A DNA stretch of 64,000 bases, taken from assembly GCF_002419965.1 (NCBI RefSeq), contig NZ_DIHC01000046.1:134764-198763 (forward strand), in the 5' to 3' direction. The position numbers and the translations under genes are program-made. Below the pieces are notes generated by a model, which was not told the origin of the DNA, did no database searches, and saw only the letters and a list, made by a program, of their open reading frames with translations. How positions within the stretch are numbered: the first letter of the stretch is position 1; every line of letters starts with the position of its first letter. This document shows positions 37,071-44,823 of this stretch, piece after piece. Source of the DNA: Pseudomonas sp. UBA5706 (GTDB lineage Bacteria > Pseudomonadota > Gammaproteobacteria > Pseudomonadales > Pseudomonadaceae).

Positions 37071-37100
37071 AGCATACTTCAGCGCTGGCCGGTTATTCAA
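37071..37100 (-). promoter_or_regulatory. Candidate sigma-70 promoter of the DAHP synthase leader
   Basis: On the reverse strand TTGAAT (37100-37095) and TATGCT (37076-37071) are 18 bases apart. Transcription would start near 37064, shortly before the leader peptide, giving a leader of almost 490 bases. Confidence 0.45.
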
Positions 37101-37254
37101 TTGGAAATTTCAATCACTGTGACCGGTAGCCCTTTCGTAGACATCCGCAGACGGCCCCGCTGGCAGGCTGGTAACCTTCGGCACAGCGGTAGATATTGCG
37201 CTAAGTTTGGTATGAATAAATGCGCGAGGGCACGGGTGATCAGGAGGATCTGCA

Positions 37255-38028
37255 ATGCACGTTAGCGAAAAACCGGATGCGGCGGTGTTTGCCGTTGCCC
37301 AATCCGGCTCGGTGGCAGGGGACATTGAAACTAACATACAGCGTCATCTGCGCTTCATGGAACTGGCGTCGTCCCAGGGGGCAGACTTGCTGATGTTTCC
37401 AGAACTGTCATTGACCGGCTATGAGCCCGCCCTGGCACGTGAACTGGCGCTTCGGACGGATGACCCTCGGCTGCAGCCCATGCGGGATCTGGCGCGCGAG
37501 CTGAAGTTGGTCACGTTGGTGGGCGCGCCAGTCCGTTCGGCAATAGCGGGCGAGGTCTTGATTGCCTCGCTCGTGTTCCAGGCCGGGGGCGAACTCGCGC
37601 TGTATTACAAGCAGCACTTGCACAACGGTGAAAACACAGTGTTTAGCGCGGGAGACGGGGGCGCGCCGATCGATCTCTCGAGCGAACGCCTAGGGCTGGC
37701 GATCTGTGCCGATTTCACTCAAGCCGCCCATGCACGAAACGCCGCCGAGGCGGGCGCGACGATTTACGCCGCAAGCGTGCTGATCTCGTGCGGCGGCTAT
37801 GTGCATGACGCCGCTCTGCTCAGCGGTCATGCGCGAGCGCACCGTATGGCCGTGCTGATGGCCAACCACGCAGGTATCACCGGAGGCTGGACATCTGGCG
37901 GGCGCAGTGCGCTTTGGAACGAAAACGGCGAGCGGGTTGCCGAAATTCCCGGCGCCGAGGAAGGATTGCTCTTCGCGCAACGTGCCGGCGATGGCTGGAA
38001 GGCAACCACTCTTGAGGTCGAAATCTGA
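37255..38028 (+). CDS. Nitrilase-superfamily carbon-nitrogen hydrolase
   Basis: The 257-residue protein has the complete Glu-Lys-Cys triad: Glu in MFPELSLTGYEP, Lys in YYKQHLHNGE and Cys in LAICADF. The length and the N-terminal FAVAQSGSVAGDIETNIQRH fit omega-amidase or general amidase branches of the superfamily. It should hydrolyse an amide or nitrile bond in the cytoplasm; substrate unknown. AGGAGG precedes the ATG at 37255. The acetyltransferase gene begins at the very next base after its stop. Confidence 0.88.
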   Translation: MHVSEKPDAAVFAVAQSGSVAGDIETNIQRHLRFMELASSQGADLLMFPELSLTGYEPALARELALRTDDPRLQPMRDLARELKLVTLVGAPVRSAIAGEVLIASLVFQAGGELALYYKQHLHNGENTVFSAGDGGAPIDLSSERLGLAICADFTQAAHARNAAEAGATIYAASVLISCGGYVHDAALLSGHARAHRMAVLMANHAGITGGWTSGGRSALWNENGERVAEIPGAEEGLLFAQRAGDGWKATTLEVEI

Positions 38029-38490
38029 ATGGCATCGCCAGGCGACATGCAAGACAACATCCTCCGACTGCTGCCGGCGACCAATGAGGACTTGGCCTTT
38101 GCCCGGGAGTTGACCCGCGTCAACATGCGCGACTATTACCTTCGTTACGGTTTTGTGTGGCAACCCGAAGCCTTCGACGCCGAGTGGCCCAAGCGTGAAA
38201 GTTATCGGGTGGAGCGGGCAGGCACGGTAATCGGCTTTCTCGGGTTGACCATCGAAGGCAGTTATTTGTATGTACGGGATGTGCAACTGATTGAAGCGTA
38301 CCGGGGCGCAGGCGTGGGGCGATGGATCATGACCTGCGTTGCAGAGATGGCCAGCAACAGGGGTTGTGCAAGCGTGCGGCTGAAGGTATTCAAGAGCAAC
38401 CCGGCCGCTCAGCTGTATCTCAGGCTTGGCTATCTTAAGGTGCGGGAAGAACCTGCGTTGTTCTGGATGGAGCGTGCCGTAGACCAGTGA
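38029..38490 (+). CDS. GNAT-family N-acetyltransferase
   Basis: The 153-residue protein has the acetyl-CoA binding core LIEAYRGAGVGRWIMTCVAE and the preceding beta-4 strand YLYVRDVQL. C-terminal NPAAQLYLRLGYLK is the standard last motif. Translation may begin at ATG 38029, directly after the amidase stop, or at ATG 38047. It is probably cotranscribed with the amidase. The acceptor is unknown. Confidence 0.88.
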   Translation: MASPGDMQDNILRLLPATNEDLAFARELTRVNMRDYYLRYGFVWQPEAFDAEWPKRESYRVERAGTVIGFLGLTIEGSYLYVRDVQLIEAYRGAGVGRWIMTCVAEMASNRGCASVRLKVFKSNPAAQLYLRLGYLKVREEPALFWMERAVDQ

Positions 38491-38588
38491 CAGTAACGGC
38501 CGAGTCATTGTCGTTTACCGCAAAAGCCGGTATGCCAGTAGATGCCTGGCTAGTCAACGTGTCGATGTTCGCCTATTAACTTGCCTGC

Positions 38589-38831
38589 TCACTCGCGCGA
38601 ATCGGTCAAGTCATCGGGTTCCGGCGCCGAGGGTGTCGGTATCACGCCTATTTTCATGCCCAGCAGCACCGCCACTTTATGTGATTCGCCGCGGCGCCCT
38701 TTTTTTCGACCGGAAAGAATCTGATACGTCGTGGCCGCGTCTACGCTGTTCTCCCGAGCAAACTCTTGAACAGATTTGCCCTGCTGTTCCAGCCAGGCCT
38801 TGGCTTGTGCTGCGGTGCGTATTCCGGGCAT
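38589..38831 (-). CDS. Small helix-turn-helix DNA-binding protein
   Basis: The 80-residue protein carries a helix-turn-helix (SVQEFARENSVDAATTYQIL) with a basic stretch (SGRKKGRRGES). It resembles Cro-like regulators found in pseudomonads that are read by short operons near phage-type repressors. Its start is immediately preceded by three 10-bp-spaced GTTCAA boxes and lacks a normal Shine-Dalgarno sequence, so binding there could shut off its own expression. It is divergent from a second, XRE-type regulator. Confidence 0.75.
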   Translation of the reverse strand: MPGIRTAAQAKAWLEQQGKSVQEFARENSVDAATTYQILSGRKKGRRGESHKVAVLLGMKIGVIPTPSAPEPDDLTDSRE

Positions 38832-38832
38832 A

Positions 38833-38862
38833 GTTCAAAACCGTTCAAGTTTGTTCAATTAA
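38833..38862. promoter_or_regulatory. Three 10-bp iterons between two HTH genes
   Basis: GTTCAA begins at 38833, 38843 and 38853, an exact 10-base period that puts all three on one face of the helix. On the reverse strand the boxes read TTGAAC, close to a -35 element. They abut the start of the small HTH gene and lie about 50 bases from the divergent XRE gene. This is a likely operator for one or both proteins. Confidence 0.55.
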
Positions 38863-38912
38863 TCAGGATTCTACCATTCGTAAGGATGGAGTCAATAAGG
38901 TTACGCATTCAA

Positions 38913-39278
38913 ATGAGTGGAATTGGTGCCCGACTAAGGCAAGAACGTGAGCGCTTGGGTTTGTCGCAGCGCGCGTTTGGAGAAATCGGTGGTGTTGAGC
39001 CCAATGCGCAAGGCAAGTACGAAAGCGGTGATCGCACCCCCAAAGCCGACTATCTTGCGGCTGTTGCAGACAAGGGTGTGGATGTGTTGTACGTCTTGAC
39101 CGGTTCGCATACTCCGGCGCCTCTCGAGAACCTCAGTGAGGTAGAAGAATGGGTACTTGGAAGCTATAGGACACTGGTAAAGGAAGACCAGGACGCCATT
39201 CTTCGGCTGACAACCACGCTGGCGGAATATAAGGCTTCGTGTGCGGTGGAGAAGAAGTTTGGCTCGGGGGCAGAGTGA
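38913..39278 (+). CDS. XRE-family transcriptional regulator
   Basis: The 121-residue protein has a classic N-terminal helix-turn-helix (LRQERERLGLSQRAFGEIGG, then VEPNAQGKYESGDRTPKADY) followed by DVLYVLTG, as in phage-like repressors. The C-terminal third (EEWVLGSYRTLVKEDQDAIL) is a short helical oligomerisation region without a LexA-type protease domain. ATG 38913 is the most likely start; ATG 38886 would add nine residues. It faces the small HTH gene across the GTTCAA iterons. Confidence 0.82.
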   Translation: MSGIGARLRQERERLGLSQRAFGEIGGVEPNAQGKYESGDRTPKADYLAAVADKGVDVLYVLTGSHTPAPLENLSEVEEWVLGSYRTLVKEDQDAILRLTTTLAEYKASCAVEKKFGSGAE

Positions 39279-39468
39279 TTTTTCACTGGCGGCTGCAGCT
39301 CATACGAGTGAAGATTTTTTGCAAGTCTCATGGTCGATGATGATAGTTTGTCGGTATCGTTACAGGTCTTTTGTCATGGCCAATCGAACATTGCTTCGTG
39401 CTAGGTCGTGTATTTTCTTTTGTTATGGTGACGAGCAGTCGTCATGAATTGCTCCGTGAGGTGTCTGC

Positions 39469-40113
39469 TTGATTAGGGTGCTGGTTGTCGATGACCATGA
39501 TCTGGTTCGGACAGGTATCACACGCATGCTTGCCGACATCGATGGTCTGCAGGTAGTCGGACAGGCCGAGTCGGGCGAGGAGGCATTGAAGAAGGCCCGC
39601 GAGCTCAAGCCCGATGTGGTGCTCATGGACGTCAAGATGCCTGGCATCGGCGGCCTTGAGGCCACGCGTAAACTGATACGCAGCCATCCGGATATGAAGG
39701 TGGTTGCGGTTACGGTGTGTGAAGAGGATCCGTTTCCTACCCGGCTACTGCAGGCCGGCGCCGCAGGCTACCTGACCAAGGGCGCGGGCCTGACCGAAAT
39801 GGTTCAGGCCATTCGCTTGGTGTTCGCCGGCCAGCGTTACATCAGCCCGCAAATCGCCCAGCAGCTCGCACTCAAGTCCTTCCAGCCGCAAACCAGCAAT
39901 TCCCCATTCGATCTTTTGTCGGAGCGGGAAATCCAGATCGCGCTGATGATCGTGGGTTGCCAAAAGGTGCAAACCATCTCTGACAAGCTCTGCCTTTCCC
40001 CGAAAACCGTGAATACCTACCGCTACCGTATCTTCGAGAAGCTTTCGATCGGCAGTGACGTGGAGCTTGCTTTGCTGGCCGTACGTCACGGCATGGTCGA
40101 TGCCAGCGCCTGA
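39469..40113 (+). CDS. gacA: Response regulator GacA
   Basis: The 214-residue NarL/FixJ-type regulator has the receiver acidic pocket (LVVDDHDLVRTG), the phosphoacceptor region DVVLMDVKMPGIGG, the lysine in YLTKGAGL and a LuxR-type helix-turn-helix (LCLSPKTVNTYRYRIFEKLS). Sequence and the uvrC neighbour identify GacA, the partner of the GacS kinase that activates Rsm small RNAs and secondary metabolism. The frame opens with TTG (LIRVLVVDDHD), behind GTGAGGTG, a non-ATG start also known for gacA in other pseudomonads. uvrC begins one base after its stop. Confidence 0.95.
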   Translation: MIRVLVVDDHDLVRTGITRMLADIDGLQVVGQAESGEEALKKARELKPDVVLMDVKMPGIGGLEATRKLIRSHPDMKVVAVTVCEEDPFPTRLLQAGAAGYLTKGAGLTEMVQAIRLVFAGQRYISPQIAQQLALKSFQPQTSNSPFDLLSEREIQIALMIVGCQKVQTISDKLCLSPKTVNTYRYRIFEKLSIGSDVELALLAVRHGMVDASA

Positions 40114-40114
40114 A

Positions 40115-41938
40115 ATGACCCAACCGTTCGATCCTAGCGCCTTTCTTGCCACCTGCAGCGGCCGCCCCGGTGTCTATCGCATGTTCGATACCGAGGGCCG
40201 GCTTCTATACGTGGGCAAGGCCAAGAACCTGAAAAAGCGCCTCGCCAGCTATTTCCGCAAAACCGGTCATGCGCCGAAAACGGGCGCACTGGTGGCGCGT
40301 ATCTCTCAGATTGAAACCACCATTACCGCCAACGAAACCGAAGCGTTGTTGCTGGAACAGACGTTGATCAAGGAATCACGCCCGCCTTACAACATCCTGC
40401 TGCGCGACGACAAATCCTATCCCTATGTGCACTTGTCCGATGGCGAATTTCCACGGCTGAGCATCCACCGCGGCGCCAAGAAGGCCAAGGGCCGTTACTT
40501 CGGACCATACCCGAGCGCGGGGGCGATACGTGAAAGTTTGAGCATTCTGCAAAAAACCTTCCACGTGCGTCAGTGTGAAGACAGTTTCTATAAGAACCGG
40601 ACGCGGCCGTGCCTGCAATATCAGATCAAGCGCTGCAAGGCGCCCTGTGTCGGTTTTGTCGAACCACAGGTCTATGCCGAAGATGTGCGTCACTCGGTGA
40701 TGTTTCTGGAGGGGCGCAGCAATGCCCTCACCGATGAGTTGAACATGCTCATGGAGAAGGCAGCCATGACCCTCAATTTCGAACAGGCTGCCGAGTTGCG
40801 TGACCAGATTGGCTTATTGCGTCGGGTTCAGGATCAGCAAAGCATGGAAAGCGGCAGTGGCGACGTCGATGTCGTCGCAGCCTTCGTCAACCCGGGCGGT
40901 GCGTGCGTGCATTTGATCAGCGTGCGGGGCGGGCGGGTGCTGGGCAGCAAAAATTTCTTTCCTCAAGTGGGTATCGAGGAAGAGGTTGGCGAAGTCATGT
41001 CGGCGTTTCTGGCGCAGTATTTTCTGGGCGGTGGCGAGCGCGAGTTACCCAGCGAAGTGATCGTCAACGTGGTCAATGAAGACTTCCCTGCGCTGATCGA
41101 GGCCATCGATGCCTCCCGGGGCAAGGAAATGACCATCAGCCATCGGGTACGCGGAACCCGGGCCCGTTGGCAGCAACTGGCAGTGACCAACGCCGAGCAG
41201 GCGTTGGCCGCGCGCCTGGCTAACCGACAGCACGTTGCCGCGCGATTCGAGGCGCTGGCCGAGGTACTGAAACTGGATGAGCCACCGCAGCGGCTGGAAT
41301 GTTACGACATCAGCCATTCCAGCGGCGAAGCGACGGTGGCGTCCTGCGTGGTATTCGGCCCTGAAGGCCCGATCAAATCCGATTACCGGCGCTACAACAT
41401 TGAGGGGGTGACGGCGGGAGACGACTACGCCGCGATGCACCAGGCGTTGACCCGACGCTTCAGTAAAATCAAGGACGGCGAGGGCAAGCTGCCGGACATC
41501 CTGCTGGTCGATGGTGGCAAGGGGCAGTTGAACATGGCTCGGGATGTCATGAATGAGCTGGCCGTGCCGGACCTGATCCTGCTGGGCGTTGCCAAAGGCA
41601 CCACGCGCAAGGCCGGTTTCGAGACGTTGTACCTTAATGACGCCGCTCATGAGTTCACGCTGCGCGGCGACTCGCCCGCGCTGCATCTGATCCAGCAGAT
41701 TCGCGACGAAGCTCACCGTTTCGCCATTACCGGCCACCGTGCACGCCGAGGCAAAACACGGCGCACATCGACCCTGGAAGGCGTGGCTGGCGTTGGGCCG
41801 ACACGGCGCCGGGACCTGCTCAAACACTTCGGTGGACTGCAGGAATTGTCCCGCGCGAGCATCGAAGAAATAGCCAAGGCACCCGGAATCAGTAAAAAGC
41901 TCGCAGAGTCGATTTATGCGAGCCTGCACAGCGAGTAG
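40115..41938 (+). CDS. uvrC: Excinuclease ABC subunit C (UvrC)
   Basis: The 607-residue nuclease has the N-terminal GIY-YIG domain (RPGVYRMFDTEGRLLYVGKA), a cysteine-bearing RPCLQYQIKRCKAPCVG region, the UvrB-binding UVR helix pair (NFEQAAELRDQIGLLRRV), the RNase H-like C-terminal nuclease (LLVDGGKGQLNMA) and two terminal helix-hairpin-helix motifs. It makes both incisions in nucleotide-excision repair. It is tightly linked to gacA, as in most gammaproteobacteria, and pgsA follows. Confidence 0.97.
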   Translation: MTQPFDPSAFLATCSGRPGVYRMFDTEGRLLYVGKAKNLKKRLASYFRKTGHAPKTGALVARISQIETTITANETEALLLEQTLIKESRPPYNILLRDDKSYPYVHLSDGEFPRLSIHRGAKKAKGRYFGPYPSAGAIRESLSILQKTFHVRQCEDSFYKNRTRPCLQYQIKRCKAPCVGFVEPQVYAEDVRHSVMFLEGRSNALTDELNMLMEKAAMTLNFEQAAELRDQIGLLRRVQDQQSMESGSGDVDVVAAFVNPGGACVHLISVRGGRVLGSKNFFPQVGIEEEVGEVMSAFLAQYFLGGGERELPSEVIVNVVNEDFPALIEAIDASRGKEMTISHRVRGTRARWQQLAVTNAEQALAARLANRQHVAARFEALAEVLKLDEPPQRLECYDISHSSGEATVASCVVFGPEGPIKSDYRRYNIEGVTAGDDYAAMHQALTRRFSKIKDGEGKLPDILLVDGGKGQLNMARDVMNELAVPDLILLGVAKGTTRKAGFETLYLNDAAHEFTLRGDSPALHLIQQIRDEAHRFAITGHRARRGKTRRTSTLEGVAGVGPTRRRDLLKHFGGLQELSRASIEEIAKAPGISKKLAESIYASLHSE

Positions 41939-41970
41939 AATGCCTGTTCACCTCGTAGCCAGTTGTGCCG

Positions 41971-42531
41971 ATGAATATCCCTAATTTGATCACCGTATTA
42001 CGTGTCCTGCTGATTCCGATCTTCATCCTGTTGTTTTATTTGCCGTATTACTGGAGCTACATGGCTGCCAGTTCGGTATTTGCCCTCGCGGCTGCTACCG
42101 ACTGGTTGGACGGTTATCTAGCCCGCCGCCTTGAGCAAAGCACGCCGTTTGGTGCGTTTCTCGATCCGGTTGCCGATAAATTGATGGTCGCCGTCGCTCT
42201 GGTGCTGCTGGTGCAGGCCCACGCCAATTTCTGGCTCACCTTGCCAGCTGCGGTCATCATCGGTCGTGAGATCGTGATTTCGGCATTGCGTGAATGGATG
42301 GCCGAACTGGGCGCACGCGCTCAGGTGGCGGTGTCGAACCTGGGCAAATGGAAAACGGCAGCGCAGATGCTCGCGCTTGTGATTTTGCTTGGCAACCCGC
42401 CAGCGTTCACTTTCTGGGTTGTGCTGGGCTATGTTCTGCTGATGGTGGCGGCGGGGCTGACGCTGTGGTCCATGGTGCAATACCTCAGAGCGGCCTGGCC
42501 GCACTTGCGTACCACCACCGAAGAAAAATAA
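41971..42531 (+). CDS. pgsA: CDP-diacylglycerol-glycerol-3-phosphate 3-phosphatidyltransferase
   Basis: The 186-residue inner-membrane enzyme starts MNIPNLITVLRVLLIPIFIL. The CDP-alcohol phosphotransferase motif is complete (TDWLDGYLARRLEQSTPFGA and then FLDPVADKL), with the metal-binding aspartates in place. It forms phosphatidylglycerophosphate, the precursor of phosphatidylglycerol and cardiolipin. The gene begins 32 bases after uvrC and is followed by tRNA-Gly. Confidence 0.96.
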   Translation: MNIPNLITVLRVLLIPIFILLFYLPYYWSYMAASSVFALAAATDWLDGYLARRLEQSTPFGAFLDPVADKLMVAVALVLLVQAHANFWLTLPAAVIIGREIVISALREWMAELGARAQVAVSNLGKWKTAAQMLALVILLGNPPAFTFWVVLGYVLLMVAAGLTLWSMVQYLRAAWPHLRTTTEEK

Positions 42532-42549
42532 GTTTTTTAAATCAAGGGC

Positions 42550-42577
42550 TTGACGGCATCATTTGAATCTATAGAAT
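42550..42577 (+). promoter_or_regulatory. Candidate promoter of tRNA-Gly
   Basis: TTGACG (42550-42555) and TAGAAT (42572-42577) are 16 bases apart and stand 14 bases before the tRNA. Both boxes are near consensus. Confidence 0.55.
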
Positions 42578-42591
42578 GGCGCCCACACCAA

Positions 42592-42667
<76 letters not shown>

Positions 42668-42714
42668 AATATTGCGCTGTAGAGTTCTAATGAATTCTAT
42701 AAGCGAATGAAATC

Positions 42715-42735
42715 AGGACCTTCGGGTCCTTTTTT
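42715..42735 (+). terminator. Intrinsic terminator after tRNA-Gly
   Basis: AGGACC-TTCG-GGTCCT hairpin with a stable UUCG tetraloop followed by six T residues. Confidence 0.88.
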
Positions 42736-42783
42736 CGTTCTCACGGGAACCACTGAAATCCAGCATTATTCGGTGCGTTCAAG

Positions 42784-43295
42784 TCAAGGATTGAGTCCAG
42801 AACCCTCAAGCGGACTGGATCGGTTTGTTGCTGGAGCAGTTTGCGCAACGAGATGAGCATCAGCGCTTAGGGATCCGTTGCGAACCACCAGGCGTGAGGC
42901 GAAATCGATGATCAGCGCGATAGGATCGTCAGCACGACCCGCCAGCCGTGGCAGGGTGGCGCCCAGCAGATCGATACCTGCGGGTGCTGCGCCATTTACC
43001 GGAATCAGGCCCGGTTCCAGAAGCAACGTCTGACCGGCTTCAGGGGAGGAGCCGGGTTTGTCGATTGCGCGGAAACCGGACACGGGATCCCAGGCGATGG
43101 CTTGGGTGTAGCCAGCATCGAGCAGGGCATTACAGAGGTTTTGTTGATGCTCTGCGCAGTCACCGTACCGGGCCCCGCTTCACTGGCCTGCAGGTCGCGG
43201 ATGTTACCTGACAGGACGAATTGGCTCTTCAGCGGCAAGAAGCGGAGCAGATCTCGTAGCCAACGTGGGCTTTCAAATATGGCAATCCCTGACAT
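42784..43295 (-). pseudogene. AAA-ATPase N-terminal remnant, frameshifted
   Basis: The reverse strand starts MSGIAIFESPRWLRDLLRFL and continues PLKSQFVLSGNIRDLQ, an N-terminus I associate with large AAA/ClpB-like ATPases of unknown role. At a TTTT run near 43137-43143 the frame shifts; similarity resumes in another frame with NALLDAGYTQAIAWDPVSGF and continues to ALIIDFASRLVVRNGSLSAD before a stop at 42784. The remaining ATPase core (Walker motifs) is absent. The gene is therefore both frameshifted and truncated at its 3' side, next to tRNA-Gly. Confidence 0.5.
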
Positions 43296-43317
43296 GTTTC
43301 AGCTCGTAACGTCGGGG

Positions 43318-44134
43318 GCTCCAGAAGCTCGCTCGGATCTGGGCCTTGATGCGAACTGCAAAGGCTTCCGGGGCCACCACTTAGCCGAAACGCAGGCCGC
43401 TGGCCAGACTCTTGGACACGCTAGCGACGTAAACCGTGCGCTCGGGGGGGCCAGGGCCACCAGTGCTGGCGGCGTCTCGCCAGCCAGGAACGCGTACGCG
43501 GCGTCTTCGATGAGCAGATAATCGTGGCATCTTGCGATATCTACCAGTTGCTCTCTCTGGGTGGCCGTCAGCACCCAACCCAAGGGGTTATGCAGCGTCG
43601 GCATGGTATAGATCGCACGAATCCGGTGGCCACGGCACAACGCATCAAGCGCATCCAGATCGGGGCCATTGGATAAAACAGGAATGGCTTTCAGGGTCAA
43701 CGCCTGGACGTGTGCAAGCATCTTGAAGCCTGGATAAGTCAGGGCATCAGTGGCGACTATGTCATGCGGCCGTAGCAGCGTACGTGTGGCAATTCCCAAC
43801 CTTGCTGGGCTCCGCCGACCAGGAAGATGCGCTGTGCTTGCGCCTGGATGCCCCGTTCCTTTGCCAGGAAATCCGCAACGATCTGCCGCTCATGACGGCG
43901 TCCTCCAGGAGGCGGTTGGTGCATGAGTGCGGGCAGATCGCCGGCCCCCGCCAGGTCGCGCAGCATATCGGCCTGCGCTGGCCAGGTTGGGTGGTCAAAA
44001 GACAAGTCCACAGCGCCAGCGCTCAAACGAGCTTCGTCGCCGCAGTCACACTCGCGCTGCTGTGGTCGTTCGCGCACGAAGGTACTGTGCCCGGCTTCAC
44101 CGACGACCAGCCCTTGGGATTTGAGCTGTGCATA
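43318..44134 (-). pseudogene. MocR/PdxR-type aminotransferase-like regulator, broken
   Basis: Fragments of a GntR-plus-aminotransferase regulator lie in three frames. The end of the winged helix (YAQLKSQGLVVGEAGHSTFV) and the linker lead to VGGAQQG; a frameshift near 43798 moves to GIATRTLLRPHDIVATDALT and TMPTLHNPLGWVL; a second shift at a run of seven G (43444-43450) moves to TVYVASVSKSLASGLRFG, which holds the PLP lysine region and then hits TAA at 43381. The rest of the DNA-binding N-terminus and the C-terminus are missing. It cannot be functional. Confidence 0.8.
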
Positions 44135-44144
44135 GCGCTATCCA

Positions 44145-44531
44145 ATGGCGATTTCGCAATTGCTGGGGTTGCGCATTGTTGCTATCGCTTAAGCCATGGC
44201 TGTTCTTGAACTGGACGCAGACGCTGTGCGCCATGGCAACCAGCAGGGCACCGTTCACGGCGGGCTGCTTTGCGAATTGGCAGATGCCGCCATCGGCACA
44301 GCGCATTCCACGCTGATACAACAAGACGAGAGCTTCACCAGTATCGACTTGAAGGCGACATTTCTGCGTCCGGTCTGGCAATACCGGTTGCGCGCGCATG
44401 CCTGGACGGCGCGCCGCGGACAGACAATCAACCATTATCGGTGCGATATCCAGCGCGAGGGCGGCAAATTGGTGGCCAGCATTGAAAGCGCCGTGATGAC
44501 GCTGCGTGGTGATCATGCGAGGGAGCGATAA
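44145..44531 (+). pseudogene. PaaI-type hotdog thioesterase with internal stop
   Basis: The frame starts MAISQLLGLRIVAIA, meets TAA at codon 16 (44190-44192) and continues in the same frame as AMAVLELDADAVRHGNQQGT with the hotdog-fold motif HGGLLCELADAAIGTAH and FLRPVWQYRLRAHAW to a normal C-terminus. A single base change from a sense codon would explain the stop. Restart at ATG 44196 could give a shortened 111-residue protein, but no ribosome site is visible. Thioesterases of this family hydrolyse acyl-CoA. Confidence 0.75.
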
Positions 44532-44691
44532 GTGCGCTCGCTCCTGTGCTTTCACCCCTCAGCGATGGGCTACCGATTGGCCAGGCGTTGACTGTCCCTT
44601 TCTCACGTGGGTCGCCGTCTCTCGCTGGCTGCTTCAACTCTAAACGCCCGTATGCCTATGTGTTCCCGAGCCACGCTGCGGAACGGGGTTA

Positions 44692-44739
44692 ATATTCGAT
44701 TTTCCATATATTCAAAACTGCGTATATTCGATGTCCCAT
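44692..44739. promoter_or_regulatory. Three 16-bp direct repeats before arsB
   Basis: ATATTC begins at 44692, 44708 and 44724, so three 16-base units stand head to tail. Units one and three agree at 14 of 16 positions (ATATTCGATTTTCCAT, ATATTCGATGTCCCAT). The block is 85 bases before arsB and AT-rich, as expected of a metalloregulator-controlled promoter. No arsR gene remains beside it, so the regulator would have to act from elsewhere. Confidence 0.5.
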
Positions 44740-44823
44740 ATGTTGATGGCTCATTCGCCATTGCATCGAGCTCTGTATAAAGGCACGACTGCAACCGAAT
44801 CACGTCCAAACCGGGTTATTGAA

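Noticed and set aside
44603..44809. arsR gene upstream of arsB
   Set aside because: I looked for a metalloregulator in all frames between 44532 and 44824 and saw no ArsR helix-turn-helix or cysteine motif; only direct repeats are present.
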